This document shows positions 1 through 13,989 of a DNA stretch of 64,000 nt, piece after piece. Position 1 is the first letter of the stretch; every line of letters starts with the position of its first letter. The notes under the pieces were generated by a model. That model worked only from the letters and a program-made list of their open reading frames with translations, made no database searches and was not told where the DNA came from. The position numbers and the translations under genes were made by a program. The stretch is from Delphinapterus leucas (Eukaryota > Chordata > Mammalia > Artiodactyla > Monodontidae): the NCBI RefSeq assembly GCF_002288925.2, contig NW_022098076.1, forward strand, positions 89,326,182-89,390,181, given 5' to 3'.

Positions 1-3000
1 TTAAAGTCTATTTTGTCTGATATGAGAATTGCTACTCCAGGTTTCTTTTGGTTTCCATTTGCATGAAACGTCTTTTTCCATCCCCTTACTTTCAGTGTGT
101 ATGTGTCTCTAGGTCTGAAGTGGGTCTCTTGTAGGCAGCAAATATATGGGTCTTGTTTTTGTATCCATGCAGCCAATCTGTGTCTTTTGGTGGGAGCATT
201 TAGTCCCTTTACATTTAAGGTAATTATCGATATGTATGTTCCTATTCCCATTTTCTTAATTGTTTTGGGTTCGTTATTGTAGGTCTTTTCCTTCTCTTGT
301 GTTTCTTGCCTAGAGAAGTTCCTTTAGCAGTTGTTGTAAAGTTGGTTTGGTGGTGCTGAACTCTCTCAGCTCTTGCTTGTCTCTAAAGGTTTTAATTTCT
401 CCATCAAATCTGAATGAGATCCTTGCTGGGTAGAGTAATCTTGGTTGCAGGTTTTTCTCCTTCATCACTTTAAATATGTCCTGCCAGTCCCTTCTGGCTT
501 TCAGAGTTTCTGCTGAAAGATCAGCTGTTAACCTTATGGGGATTCCCTTGTGTGTTATTTGTTGTTTTTCCCTTGCTGCTTTTAATATGTTTTCTTTGTA
601 TTTAATTTTTGACAGTTTGATTAATATGTGTCTTGGCATATTTCTCCTTGGATTTATCCTGTATGGGACTCTCTGTGCTTCCTGGACTTGATTAACTATT
701 TCCTTTCCCATATTAGGGAAGTTTTCAACTATAATCTCTTCAAATATTTTCTCAGTCCCTTTCTTTTTCTCTTCTTCTTCTGGAACCCCTATAATTCGAA
801 TGTTGGTGCGTTTAATGTTGTCCCAGAGGTCTCTGAGACTTGTCCTCAGTTCTTTTCATTCTTTTTTCTTTATTCTGCTCTGCAGTAGTTATTTCCACTA
901 TTTTATCTTCCGGGTCACTTATCCATTCTTCTGCCTCAGTTATTCTGCTATTGATCCCATCTAGAGTATTTTTAATTTCATTTATTGTGCTGTTCATCAT
1001 TGTTTGTTTCAACTTTAGTTCTTCTAGGTCTTTGTTAAATGTTTCTTGCATTTTCTCTATTCTATTTCCAAGATTTTGGATCATCTTTACTGTCATTACT
1101 CTGAATTATTTTTCAGGTAGACTGCTTATTTTCTCTTCATTTGTTAGGTCTGGTGCATTTTTATCTTGCTCCTTCATCTGCTGTGTGTTTTTCTGTCTTC
1201 TCATTTTGCTTATCTTACTGTGTTTGGGGTCTCCTTTTTGCAGGCTGCAGGTTCGTAGTTCCCATTGTTTTTGGTGTCTGTCCCTGGTGGCTAAGGTTGG
1301 TTCAGTGGGTTGTGTAGGCTTCCTGGTGGAGGGGACTAGTGCCTGTGTTCTGGTGGATGAGGCTGGATTTTGTCTTTCTGGTGGACAGGTCCACGTCTGG
1401 TGGTGTGTTTTGGGGTGTCTGTGGACTTGTTATGATTTTGGGCAGCCTCTCTGCTAAAGGGTGGGGTTGTGTTCCTGTCTTGCTAGGTGTTTGGCATAGG
1501 ATGACCAGCACTGTAGCTTCCTGGTCGTTGAGTGAAGCTGGGTGCTGGTGTTGAGATGGAGATCTCTGGGAGATTTTCGCCATTTGATATTATGTGGAGC
1601 TGGGAGGTCTCTTGTGGACCAGTGTCCTGAAGTTGGCTCTCCCACCTCAGAGGCACAGCACTGACTCCTGGCTGCAGCACCAAGAGCCTTCCATCCACAC
1701 GGCTCAGAATAAAAGGGAGAAAAAGTAGAAAGAAAGAATTAGTAGAAGTAGAAAGAAAGAAAGAAAGAAGGGAGGGAGGGAGGAAGGAAGGAAAAAAAAG
1801 GAAGAAGATAAAGTAAAATAAAGTAAGATAAAATATAATAAATTTATTAAAATAAAAAAATTATTAAGAGAAAAAAAAGAAAAAAATATTAAAAAACAAA
1901 AGCAAACCAACAACAAAAACGGACGGATAGAACCGTAGGACAAATGGTGGAAGCAAAGCCATACAGACAAAATCTCACACAGAAGCATACACATACACAC
2001 TCACAAAAAGAGGAAAAGGGGAAAAAATCATAAATCTTGTTCTCGAAGTCCACCTCCTTAATTTGGGATGATTGGTTGTCTATTCATGTATTCCACAGAT
2101 GCAGGTACATCAAGTTGATTGTGGAGATTTAATCCGCTGCTCCTGAGGCTGCTGGGAGGGATTTCCCTTTCTCTTCTTTGTTCTCACAGCTCCCGGGGCT
2201 CAGGTTTGGATTTGGCCCTGCCTCTTTGTGTAGGTTGCCGGAGGGCTTCTGTTCTTCGCTCAGACAGGACGGGGTTAAAGGAGCCGCTGATTCAGGGGCT
2301 CTGGCTCACTCAGCCCACGGGGAGGGAGGGGCACGGAGTGCGGGGCGGGCCTGCGGCGGCAGAGGCCGGCGTGACGTTGCACCAGCCTGAGGCGCGCCGT
2401 GCGTTCTCCCGGGGAAGTTGTCCCTGGATCCCGGGACCCTGGCGGTGGCGGGCTGCACGGGCTCCGCGGAAGAGGGGTGTGGATAGTGACCTGTGCTCGC
2501 ACACAGGATTCTTGGTGGCGGTAGCAGCAGCCTTAGCGTCTTATGACTGTCTCTGGGGTCCGCGCTGATAGCCGCGGATCGCGCCCGTCTCTGGAGCGCC
2601 TTTAAGCAGCGCTCTGAATCCCCTCCCCTCGCGCACCAGGAAACAAAGAGGGAAGAAAAAGTCTCTTGCCTCTTCGGCAGGTCCAGACTTTTCCCCGGAC
2701 TCCCTCCCGGCTAGCTGTGGCGCACTAACCCCCTGCAGGCCGCGTTCACGCCGCCAACCCCAGTCCTCTCCCTGCCTCCGACCGAAGCCGAGCCTCAGCT
2801 CCGGGCCCCGCCCGCCCCGGCGGGTGAGCAGACAAGCCTCTCGGGCTGGTGAGTGCCGGTCGGCCCTGATCCTCTGTGCGGGAATCTCTCCGCTTTGCCC
2901 TCCGCACCCCCGAAGCTTCCCCCTCCGCCACCCCAGTCTCCGCCCGCGAAGGGGCTTCCTAGTGTGTGTAAACCTTTCCTTCTTCACAGCTCCCTCCCAC

Positions 3001-3224
3001 TTGTGCAGATCCCGTTCCTATCCTTTTGTCTCTGTTTATTCTTTTTACTTTTGCCCTACCCAGGTACGTGGGGGGTTTCTTGCCTTTTGGGAGGTCTGAG
3101 GTCTTCTGCCAGCCTTCAGTAGGTGTTCTGTAGGAGCTGTTCCACGTGTAGATGTATTTCTGGTGTATCTGTGGGGAGGAAGGTGATCTCCGCGTCTTAC
3201 CCTTCCGCCATCTTCCCGGAAGCT
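1..3224 (-). mobile_element. Long cetacean L1 (LINE-1), 5' half; continues past the left edge
   Basis: The element reads on the - strand. Its 5' end is near 3224, where the sequence gcggaagggtaagacgcgg (complement) follows the boundary. A long 5' UTR covers about 1100-3224, ORF1 remnants 310-1096, and the start of ORF2 lies at 1-250 by similarity to the second long L1 (25030-25330). ORF1 is split: the coiled-coil part (812-1096) and the RNA-binding part (310-711, with the motif ARISFRFDGEIK) are in different frames, so this copy cannot make full ORF1p. The 5' UTR includes an A-rich tract (1690-2030) and a CpG-rich tract (2120-2960). Confidence 0.9.
2119..2990 (-). promoter_or_regulatory. CpG-rich L1 5' UTR segment, candidate bidirectional promoter
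   Basis: This is the most GC- and CpG-dense tract of the left 5 kb and lies inside the 5' UTR of the L1 described for 1-3224. L1 5' UTRs carry an internal sense promoter, and in several mammals an antisense promoter as well. Here sense transcription would run to the - strand and antisense transcription to the + strand, towards TRPM8. Open frames on both strands (for example 2119-2568) follow from the GC content and are not genes. Promoter activity is inferred from the family, not shown. Confidence 0.4.
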
Positions 3225-4004
3225 CCCGTGAATTCATTGCTTGCTTAGCATCCTGTGTTTGTGGTCCCTCTGTGTTGTCAGGTGTAATGGCTGTTGATTC
3301 ACTCCTGCTGGGCCACCCTGCATCCTGTGCGTGTCTGTCCAGCCTAAGCGGGGTGAACATTTGGGTTTCAGGTTTTGCTATTAGGAGCAGGGCCACTCTG
3401 AGCCTTCCTGGATGTGGGATGTTCTCTCTGGAGAAGGTTTTTCGGCTTGAGGCCGATGGGTAAAGGCGAACACCTTTCCCTCATGGGAATTGGAGTTAAG
3501 ACACAGGACTTCTGGGGAAACTTGGGGCACGTGGTCCCCATGCTCTGATGTTTCAGGATGTATGTTGGTGGGGGTAGGGGCTAGCAAAGGGGGAGACTGC
3601 TGGAGGCGTGGTGGACCTTCTTCCAGGAGAGGGAGTGCCGCCTCCCTTTTCGTGGTGACCTCATTGTGGGGGGGTGACGAGTCAGGCCTGGCGTCGGTGC
3701 AAGGCCGGGGGGCAAACCCACATGACACTGTCTGAGAACTGCTGGCGCCCGGTGACCTGAGGGAAGTGGGTTTGGGCTGCCAGCCCCACCTCCACGGAAC
3801 AAGACAAACCCCTAAAGCTGGCAGCGCGGTGCCAGGCATCTGAGTTTGCAGGTCATTCACAGGACACAGGGACTATTTCTAGGGCACAGTGGTGGACAGT
3901 TTCCCAGAGTGGTCGAGCCAGTTCCCTCACGGCCCATAGCGGGCTGAGTCCCCCCGCCTGGCTCTTCACTGGCATTTGGTGCCAACGGCTTCTCAAGTTT
4001 TCCA
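3225..4004. other. Unique intronic sequence upstream of window exon 1
   Basis: No gene or confidently assigned repeat. Short open frames here are not supported by any recognisable domain. Confidence 0.5.
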
Positions 4005-4265
4005 GCCTGGTGGGTGTGTAATGGGATGTCATCGTGGTTTCACTTCACATCTGCCTCATTACTGACAAGGTTGAGCTCCTTTTCACACATCTGTGTGTCC
4101 TCTTTTATTTAATGCCTGCTCATGTCTCTTGCCTTTTCCCCACGAGGTTGTCTGTCTTATTCTTAGTGACTTACAGTCTTTTATATATTCTATTTACCAA
4201 TCTTATCATGATTAATATATGTCACAAATATCTTCTCCCACTTTGAGGAGTGTAAATATTTTCGA
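4005..4265 (-). mobile_element. Ancient diverged L1 fragment
   Basis: The + strand reads like the complement of the 3' part of L1 ORF2: a tract resembling the 'gaggtgatacctcattg' region, then the 'cttttatatattct' and 'aaatatcttctcccactt' blocks seen in the better preserved copies at 21940-22190. It has many substitutions and indels, so it is much older than the L1s at 1-3224 and 21253-27166. Confidence 0.6.
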
Positions 4266-4708
4266 AGTATTCTTCAACTCCAAGGGGTTTGTTTCTGCCA
4301 ACTAAAGGGAAGCGTTCCGTTGTTTGTCAGAATTAGGTCCCTGATATGCCTTACCACCTTGCCCATGGGGGGACAGATGCAACTCTGGAAGGAGCATTTG
4401 GAATATACCTTCTTTTGAAAAGCAAGCATAAGAGGAACTAGAATCTGCAATAAAACATTATTTATGCTAAACTATCAATAAATGCTTATATTCCCCCAGT
4501 TGCCTTAGAGTCAGAAAAACATACTTTGTATGTATATAATGACATTTGTTACAAGATGATGCCAAGTAACTTTTAGAAAAATTTGCATTTAGTTATAAAA
4601 ATGTAAACGTATGCCTCTTTTTACGAACTTTGTGTACTCTGAAAGCATGAATGGATGCTGGTTGCTATGATGTGTGGTGAATCCTTAAAACCTTTGAAGT
4701 AGGTTTAA

Positions 4709-5517
<809 letters not shown>

Positions 5518-5531
5518 GTCTAGCTATTAAT

Positions 5532-5719
5532 ATTTTTTAATTGAAGTATAGTTGGTTTACAAAGTTGTGTTAATTTCAGCAAAGTGATTCAGTTATGAAC
5601 ATAGATATCTTCTTTTCAAAATATTCTTTTCCATGATGGTTTATCATAGGATACTGGGTATAGTATAGTTCTGGTGCCATGCAGTACGACCTTGTTGTTT
5701 ATCCATTCTATATGTAATA
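5532..5719 (-). mobile_element. 5'-truncated L1 3' end
   Basis: The + strand shows the complement of a ruminant/cetacean L1 3' end (T-rich start, 'attgaagtatagttggttta', 'agcaaagtgattcagtta'). It is flanked by a near-perfect target-site duplication, GTCTAGCTATTAAT (5518-5531) and GTCCAGCTATTAAT (about 5719-5732). Confidence 0.8.
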
Positions 5720-5799
5720 GTCCAGCTATTAATTGATTGTTTACCTGCTGCTGTAGTTTGTAATTAAAGCACTGACTCTGTTGAACAGAGGCAGTGCCC

Positions 5800-6010
5800 A
5801 GAGGAAGGCAGTAAGAGCAGGGGCCTAAGAACCAGCGTTGGATCCAACCTGGGCCTGGCTGCCTGCTCACTGCATGAACTTGAACCAATTATTCTCTTTT
5901 CTGAACTGAATCCTCTTATCCTAAACCGCTGGCAAAGTACACCTCCTGGGTTGTAGTAAGGGTGCAGTGGGACGATACATAAAATTCCTGCCGTAGAAAG
6001 TTCTCAGTGT
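5800..6010 (+). repeat. MIR SINE, diverged
   Basis: The pattern of a MIR can be followed: a tRNA-like head with 'ggcctggctgcctg', the core 'catgaacttgaaccaatta', then 'gggttgtagtaagggtgcagtgggacgata'. Confidence 0.55.
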
Positions 6011-6224
6011 GCTTTCCTACTTTGTACGAATTAGAAAGCGAACATTGGAAAAACTAAGAGATCTCTGTTTTGTCACTGGTATAAACTTAGTCATTATGAG
6101 TCATTTTGACAGAGTATAAACTCTGTGAGTCGGTTATTTATTCCCCACACGTCTCCCTGAAAGATTTTGCCGTTAATCTATTTGTTTGACTGGTAGGAAA
6201 CACTGTTTGGATTCGTTCACTCAT

Positions 6225-6440
6225 TCAACAAATATTTATTGGGCATTGACTATGTCGTGGGGACTCATGTACTTGACTGCTAATTCTACAACTGCCCTGC
6301 AAGGTAGCTGTTATCATTTGACTGACAAGGCAAGTGAGGCCTGGAGGAGCTCAGTGTTTTACCCAGGGTCACATGGCTGGCAGGGGATAGATGAAGGATT
6401 GAACTCAGTTTTCTGATTCCTCCCTGTGCATTCCTTTTAT
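6225..6440 (-). repeat. MIR-like / old LINE composite
   Basis: It begins with 'ttcaacaaatatttattgg' (old LINE-type tail) and continues with the complement of a MIR core: 'gacaaggcaagtgaggcc', 'acccagggtcacatggctgg', 'ggattgaactcagtttt'. Confidence 0.5.
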
Positions 6441-7610
6441 GCCCAGCTCCTGCCCCTTCTAGGAACAATCCTGTCTCGGATTGACTGTCATCGTCAGCAC
6501 CTTGTCAGTTGCAGATATCCGGTCTAATTGGCCTAAGTGAGTGGTGATTGTAATGGGACAGCCACATCCAGGGCTCAGTGTCACCAAGACCCTGCCTCTT
6601 TCTACCTGTGGTTCTGTCCTTCTCTGGGTGGGCAGGCTCCTTATTAGTGGTGGCAGAATGGACACCACCACTCTGGCTGACACCTTTTCAGCTTACCAGT
6701 GAGGGGAAGGAGGGCTTTGTTCCAGCAATTCCACCCGAAGTCCTGGGCTCACGTTCATGGCTCTTATTGGCCTGGCATGGGTCAGGCACCCACTCTAATC
6801 CCTGCAACTGGGCAATGGAATATGTGACTGGCCAGCCTTGGGTGTTGTGTCCACATGGACCTGGTGTGGAAAGGATGATTCCTCAAAGGAAAATCAGGTG
6901 TTCCTACTAACAGAAGGAGAAGTGGATGCAAGGTAGGGAAACCTATGGCTGTCCACCTTATGGTGCTTGACTACCACTCAAGTCTGGCCCCAAATAAAGG
7001 GAGATGTGGTGAGCAGTCCCTGCCCTCCACAACACCAGCACAGGACAGGAACACCTCAGGGTCTTCCAGTGCCCATGTCAGAGGGGACCCAAGGTTATAC
7101 ACCAGAGTGAAGACTCTACAAGATTTTAACTTCTTGTATTTATTATTTTCATCTCTCCATCGGCAGTGGGGATGCTCTGTGTAATCTGAATTACTCATCG
7201 GACAAGTGAATCAAGGGAAATGACTAGTAATAGCGTTACTGTAATTTTGCAGCTTCTTGCCACATCAGCTGACATAGGCTGCCCCAGATCTCCCCAGAGC
7301 TGCTTCACATGTGCTACGCCCAGACCACTCATGTTTCTCTACTTTAAACCCTTCGGATGTCTGTTTCTTGCGTGGTCACTAGGGAGTGATGCCAGACCAT
7401 GGCTCCTATTGCCTGGTACCCTCTGAGACACTGCTGTCCAGCTTAGGGGCCACCTCCTGGCACTCCTGAGGCTGTAAGTCCCTGGATCTGGGATTATTCT
7501 CTTCAGTTCTCACTGCCTCGGCCAGGCTGGGTTCTAGGTAGAAAAAGGAAGAACATTACTTTTGCTGTAACGGGCTCTGTGTAATGGAACTTTCTATTAT
7601 TACTATGATG
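6441..7610. other. Intron 1, unique sequence
   Basis: Non-coding sequence with no assigned repeat or RNA gene. Open frames up to 110 codons on both strands have no recognisable domain. Confidence 0.5.
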
Positions 7611-7623
7611 GAAATATTCTTTT

Positions 7624-7985
7624 TTTAAATTAAAAAAACTTAAAAAAAACCTTAATTTATTTTTGGCTGCATTGGAGCTTCGCTGCTGCACGCGGGCTTT
7701 CTTTAGTTGCGGCGAATGGGGGCTACTCTTTGTTGTGGTGCGCGGGCTTCTCATTGTGGTGGCTTTTCTTGTTGCAGAGCATTGGCTCTAGGCACGCGGG
7801 CTTCAGTAGTTGCAGTTGCAGGTTCAGTAGTTGTGGCTCACGGGCTCTAGAGTGCAGGCTCAGTAATTGTTGTGCACGGGCTTAGCTGCTCCACAGCATG
7901 TGGGATCTTCCCGGACCAGGGCTTGAACCCGTGTCCCCTGCGTTGGCAGGCGGATTCTTAACCACTGCACCATCGGGGAAGTCCC
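7624..7985 (-). mobile_element. CHR-type SINE, long form
   Basis: The + strand shows the complement: an A/T-rich tail start, 'ttatttttggctgcattgg', repeated 'gcgggcttc' / 'cagtagttg' subunits, and the tRNA-derived head ending 'accatcggggaagtccc'. The flanks share GAAATATT followed by a T run (7611 and 7987), a likely target-site duplication. The same long form occurs at 40424-40780. Confidence 0.85.
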
Positions 7986-8019
7986 AGAAATATTTTTTTA
8001 TCTTCATCGTCCCGTATGG

Positions 8020-8145
8020 TAGCCACTAGCCACTTGTGACTAGTGAGCGTTTGAAATGTGGCTAGTGCAACCATGGCATTGAATTTTCAAATTAAGTTAA
8101 ATTAAATTGCATTTAAAGTCAGTTGCCACACATGGCTAGTGGCTA
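8020..8145. mobile_element. Short element with terminal inverted repeats (old DNA transposon type)
   Basis: TAGCCACTAGCCA at 8020-8032 is repeated inverted as TGGCTAGTGGCTA at 8133-8145, with AT-rich sequence between. This resembles a widespread mammalian non-autonomous DNA transposon beginning 'gtagccactagccac'. I cannot name the family with certainty. Confidence 0.5.
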
Positions 8146-8165
8146 CTATATTGACAGTGAGGCTC

Positions 8166-9106
8166 CAAAGGATTCAGACTTGTCTTGAGGGGTAGAACTA
8201 GCGTCCTGCCGCTCTCCCGTCCTCTCCGTCTCCCCTCTCTGTCACTCCTTTGCCTTCTCCATGTATCTGTGCTCCTGACGCCTTCCTGGCATTCCTCCTG
8301 CCTCTTCCCCATTTGTAAGCCAGTTCATGTAAATTGGTGCTTGGAGGGCTACCAGCCCCATCATCAAGATGGAGACAGGGGTCACCCGAGACACACCCCT
8401 ACCCTTGGAAGGGAAAAGGGCTCGAGATTCGGTCTTCAGTTGTAGCAAAGACAGGTGGGGCAGGGAATTCCCTCCCCAATCCTGCAATGAACTTGGGTGG
8501 CCCCAAGTTCCCAAAGGATAGTGGGACAGTAACAGCTAAAGACAGAGGGGAGGAAGCCAACTTGGACCCTAGTGAGGAGGATCCTGAGACCAGTGGGAGC
8601 AGCCCCCAGGCTCAGTTAGAGAAAAGGCTAAGGCAACTGTTATCAATTCTGGTTGACTTTTCTTTTCTTGGCCAAACTGAGTGATGCCCCAGGCAACTGT
8701 TCCGAAAGAGGCAAGATTTCTGGTGGAGGAGTGACTTTGGATCCAGGTCCTAGCTCAATTTTTATAGCTCTAGAAAATATTGAATGTTTTGACGTATATT
8801 TTTGAATACAGATAATTTCCATACTTATAGTAATTAAGACTTTCAGTTGCAAGGAACCCGAGCTAGCTTAACCTAAATGGGGAGATTTACTCTAAGGAAA
8901 TAGAAATGCCATGCAGAACCTGAGAGAGAGAAGTGGCTGGGAGTCTAGAATTGTTAGGACCATGGCTGGAGCAGGTGGAGGCTCAAGAGGTCTCCTCTGT
9001 TTGTCTTTTATCCCCTCCTCTCCCTGCATTCATGCTTTCTTCTTTCTCAGCGGAGATACAATTGTACTGTATTGCCTGGATCTTCCATGTCACAGGGGTA
9101 AAACAC
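8166..9106. other. Intron 1, unique sequence
   Basis: Non-coding, no assigned repeat. Small open frames such as 8334-8684 have no recognisable domain. Confidence 0.5.
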
Positions 9107-9114
9107 CAAGATAG

Positions 9115-9326
9115 TTTTTTTTTTTTTTTTTTGCGGTACGCGTGCCTCTCGCTGTTGTGGCCTCTCCCGTTGCGGAGCACAGGCTCCAGACCCGCAGGCT
9201 CAGCGGCCATGGCTCACGGGCCCAGCCGCTCTGCGGCATGTGGGACCTTCCCGGACCAGGGCACAAACCCGTGTCCCCTGCATCGGCAGGCGGACTCTCA
9301 ACCGCTGCGCCACCAGGGAAGCCCCC
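9115..9326 (-). mobile_element. CHR-type SINE, short cetacean form
   Basis: The + strand starts with a T run (the SINE's A tail) then 'gcggtacgcgtgcctctcgc', and ends with the complement of the SINE head, 'gccaccagggaagccc'. A perfect 13-base target-site duplication, CAAGATAGTTTTT, is at 9107-9119 and 9328-9340. Confidence 0.95.
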
Positions 9327-9465
9327 GCAAGATAGTTTTTAAACAACCGAGATGATGAAAATAGTCTGAAAATTAGATGCGATGGTGAAATCTCTTTTTG
9401 TGTTTATTTAAGCTAATCGTGACTATTCTAAGAAACGTGATGAAATATTTAAGCAGGTTTAATGA

Positions 9466-9768
<303 letters not shown>

Positions 9769-10096
9769 TAGTCAATCCAAAACTGATTGCAGAAGAAGAT
9801 AAATCTTGTGAAAAATCAAAAGCCATGATTAGATTGTGTGCCATGGCAACGCTCCGCGGGTGAGGACTGGCTTGTCACCCAGGGTCCTTTCTCTAGGCAC
9901 AGGGCAGGGTCATGTGACGTCCACGTTGGCCCTCACGGCTGCAAAAGGCCCGACAAATGTGCTTGTGAATCATCATCTGGTTTAGTTTGGCGTGTGACGT
10001 TCTTGAGAATAAACGTGGCCTTGAATAAGGTGACATTCTCCCCTACACGATCACACTGCAGGCTCTCACACAGGATTCTACAAAGATGTTCTTTCC

Positions 10097-10311
10097 TTTT
10101 TTTTTTTTTTTTTTTTTTTGCGGTACGCGGGCCTCTCACCGCTGCGGCCTCTCCCGTTGCGGAGCACAGGCTCCGGACGCGCAGGCTCAGCGGCCGTGGC
10201 TCACGGGCCCAGCCGCCCCGCGGCACGTGGGATCCTCCCGGACCGGGGCACGAACCCGCGTCCCCTGCATCGGCAGGCGGACCCTCAACCACTGCGCCAC
10301 CAGGGAAGCCC
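10097..10311 (-). mobile_element. CHR-type SINE, short cetacean form
   Basis: Same structure as the copy at 9115. The target-site duplication is TCTACAAAGATGTT (10077-10090) and TCTACAAGGATGTT (10312-10325), one mismatch. CpGs are well preserved, suggesting a young copy. Confidence 0.95.
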
Positions 10312-10325
10312 TCTACAAGGATGTT

Positions 10326-11049
10326 TAATGATTATGTCAAACGAAAAAAAAAAAAAAGCACAACATGAGAGTTGTGAGTTAAGTTTTATTTGGGGCAAAA
10401 TGAGGACTGTAGCCCAGGAGACGGCATCTCAGAGAGCTCTGAGGAACTGCTCCGAAGGGGGCGGGGGCGGTGTTATCTGTGATTTTAGAGAAGGGGGGAC
10501 GTGCAGTCAAGCACACATGTTGGCAGAGGTTTCTTGCCCGTCAGGAGGAGCAGATGTGTCTCCGTTAACGATTTTAGTGCTATTCCAGATACGAGGAGAT
10601 GCAAGAATTTGGGCTCATAAAATCTCCTGAAAAGTATCTAACTATCTGAAGGCCTGTTCTGCCACCTTTTCCCAGAGCACAGAGGCCTCATTCCCGATCT
10701 CCACCCTGCACTCCTTTCAGGGTGTGTTGAAGGTCAGCGACCGCAGTGGCTATTGATTTCATCCTTGTAGAGGCAGACGACAATGCCAATTTTCAGTAGG
10801 CAATGGTTAGCAGTCTCCTTAAATCCTCCTGTGTCCTCTGTCCCAGTGACACAGCCGTCCTCAGGCAGCTGGAAGCTGGGCCTTGACCCCTCACCTCCCC
10901 AGTCCCTGCCGCTGCAGCCCTGGAAGGTGACCCGGCTCTGTCCACTCTGTGTGTTCCCAAGGCCTCTGTCCCAGGATGGGCCACCACTATCTCACCTCCC
11001 TGCATCTCTCCCTGCCTGTCTTGTCCCATAGTCAGCACTGCCGCTGAGG
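10326..11049. other. Intron 2, unique sequence
   Basis: Starts with a short A run (10344-10357). No exon, RNA gene or confident repeat seen. Confidence 0.5.
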
Positions 11050-11240
11050 ACTCTCTAAAATGTCAATCCCATCCGGCTTCTACTCTGCTTAGAGCACCTC
11101 ACAGGTGCTCTACTCCCTTTAGGATAAAGTCCCAAGTTCTCCAGCCGGCTTGGGATGGGGGGGTCCCTGCAGGGGCACCCACACCCGCCTCCACTCCACT
11201 GCCTTCCTTCCACTTCCCCAAGGGGACGCTCCTCGGCTGC
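11050..11240 (+). repeat. L2 LINE fragment
   Basis: The order 'tcaatcccatccggcttc', 'actccctttaggataaagtc', 'ccagccggcttgggatg' follows the 3' region of L2. It ends about 100 bases before window exon 3. Confidence 0.6.
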
Positions 11241-11322
11241 AATGCGCTCCCCTCTCCCCCTCCCTAAGGAGCAGGTAAACTGGGCTAAGCCCCACCATCA
11301 AGAGAACACCTGCGGATCCTGA

Positions 11323-11688
<366 letters not shown>

Positions 11689-11948
11689 TAGAACTGTATG
11701 ATTAATCATTATCTTAATTAAGAACAAGATCCTTCAATGAAGGGACAGACCGGGAGCTCTGGCCGATGGTGAGGGGGTAGGTGGAGGGTGGGGACACGGT
11801 AGCTCTTTAAACTCAGCGTTAAGGAACTTCCTTGTGGGTAATTTTATGTTTCTTTTAATCTAAATTTTTCATTTTTTTATTTTTTACGTGTGAACTTTTA
11901 CCCAGAGTATTCTGGCGAATCAAAAAGGAAAGTTTCATTCATCTGCTC

Positions 11949-12161
11949 TTTTTTTTTTTTTTTTTTTTTGCGGTACGCGGGCCTCTCACTGTTGTGGCCT
12001 CTCCCGTTGCGGAGCACAGGCTCCGGACGCGCAGGCTCAGCGGCCGTGGCTCACGGGCCCAGCCGCTCCGCGGCATGTGGGGTCCTCCCGGACCGGGGCC
12101 CGAACTCGCGTCCCCTATATCTACAGGCGGACTCCCAACCACTGCGCCACCAGGGAAGCCC
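11949..12161 (-). mobile_element. CHR-type SINE, short cetacean form
   Basis: Antisense copy with a T run at 11949 and head complement at its right end. Perfect target-site duplication TCATCTGCTCTTT at 11939-11951 and 12162-12174. Confidence 0.95.
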
Positions 12162-12295
12162 TCATCTGCTCTTTAATTTTGGGATCAGTGGTGTGTTTTG
12201 GAAATCGTGTTAGTGCCTGGTGGGTTGTAAGCACCATGTAATTGTCTGATGGAGATCAAAACAAATAACCGTGGCTTTGTTATTTGAAATATTCA

Positions 12296-12700
12296 GCTTA
12301 TTTTTTTCTTTTTAACTTTTTATTATAAAAAATGTCAGACCTACAGAAGAGTTGGAAGAATAATACAAGGAATATCTGTACCCCCTTCACTTAGGCTCAC
12401 TAATTGTTAACATTTTCCCATATTAATCTTCTCTCTCTCTGTAAATATCCACATATTATGGTTTTAAAAAAAATCACTGAGAGTAAATTTTAGGTATCAT
12501 AACCTTAGTGCCTAAATATGTGAGCATCGCTGAAGAACAGGGGTGTTCTCTCAGATAACCCGATGCAACTATCAAACCTGAGAAAGTTAACCTTGACCTA
12601 CACTGTTGTCTAACAAACAGTCCTTGGTTTCGTTTTGCTAATTATCCTAACAATGTCTTCAGAGAAAAAAAATTTTTTTTCTCTGTCTGGATTCCAATCC
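12296..12700. repeat. Ancient interspersed repeat, family not assigned
   Basis: Shows the familiar mammalian block 'ttattataaaaaatgtcaga', 'gttggaagaataatacaagg', 'ctaattgttaacattttccc'. This is a dispersed LINE-associated sequence, much diverged. Confidence 0.45.
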
Positions 12701-13985
12701 ATTTAGCTTTTCATATCATAGGAAACTGAAAACCTTTCTTTCATCTGGAACTACTTTTTAGCTTTTTTCAGTCTTTCAGGACATTTTTGAAGAGTATAGG
12801 CAAATTGTTTTTGCAGCCTTACTTCCATTTGAGTTTAACTAGAATGTTAAACTCTAATTTCAAGATTAGATTCTATTTATCAAAGCCTAACCTTTATTTT
12901 ATTAGTTTATTTAAGACTAACATTTTAAAAACTTCTGTATTAAGAATATTAGTTGACAGAACTAAGGAAGCATGTCTTGTTTTAGATACGTTTTTCCTTA
13001 ATGTCAAGAAGAAACTGTGGCACCCCTCCCCCATTTATTCTTAATTTCCTGACCAGTCAGAGGGGACCACACAGTAGGTAGTTACTTTGTTATGAAACCC
13101 AGCAGCTCAACTTCCTTACTACTAGATCTGAACATACATAATTCATTCATTCAGCAAATACTTCTTAAATGCCTGCTATGTGTCAGGAATTGTTTTAGGT
13201 GCTGGGAATAGAGTAGAACAAAGCAGACAAAAGTCCCCGGGGCTGGGATATCTACATAGATGAAGTGAGGGGCCAGAGCAGGGAGGTTACTTGTCTCCTT
13301 GTGGAGAGCTACTATGCCTCCCATTGCCTCATTTGAAAGGGGGATGTTGACAACTGAAATCTGTCTGCAGGAAGGAGGCTGGCTGCCAAGGGGTCTGGGT
13401 TCACATCCAGTGAGAGCTGGCTGAAGGAATTGGGTCTGAAACTTCTAAGAACTACATCACATTTACCTTAAAATATTGAAAGGACTTTTATGTGGGAGAG
13501 GACTAAATTAGTTCATCATCAGGAAGACTGTAGCAAAAGTAGAGAATGGAGACAAAAATGAACAAAAGGACTTTCTAACAGCTGGGGGAGGGGGCTTGCT
13601 TCGGGACTCCTGAGGCTTCCATTACCAGAGCTAATCAGGGGAGGCTGGTGACCCAGCCTCAGGCTGGATTCCTGTGTGGGTAACATATTAGACTAGGGGC
13701 ATTTCCAACTTTAGATTCTATTATTATGTGAGAGAATATTTTGTAGGTATTATTTACTTCAATTTTGAAAACAAAAACAAAACTGCAACACCTTTGACAC
13801 TGCAAAAATCATCAAATAAAAACCTTAAAATACCAGTGTGCAAATCTGTGTAATTGTAAAGTTAAGTTGTAGGCAACAGGGTCATGCCAGGAAGGTCACC
13901 AGGATCCCTGAGGGGGCTCTGGGAGCGCAGCGCTCCGCTTTCCATGATGACACTGCCTAACTTGCTCAAAGGCTCAGGCCAGGCA
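12701..13985. other. Intron 3, mostly unique sequence
   Basis: 13140-13230 contains an old LINE-type tail ('attcattcattcagcaaata', 'gtgctgggaatagagtagaa'). The rest is unassigned. Confidence 0.45.
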
Positions 13986-13989
13986 TTCA

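Noticed and set aside
840..1457. 205-codon + strand open frame
   Set aside because: It is the antisense of the L1 ORF1 / 5' UTR region; the element reads on the - strand.
2119..2568. 149-codon + strand open frame in GC-rich DNA
   Set aside because: Lies inside the L1 5' UTR; open because of GC content, no domain.
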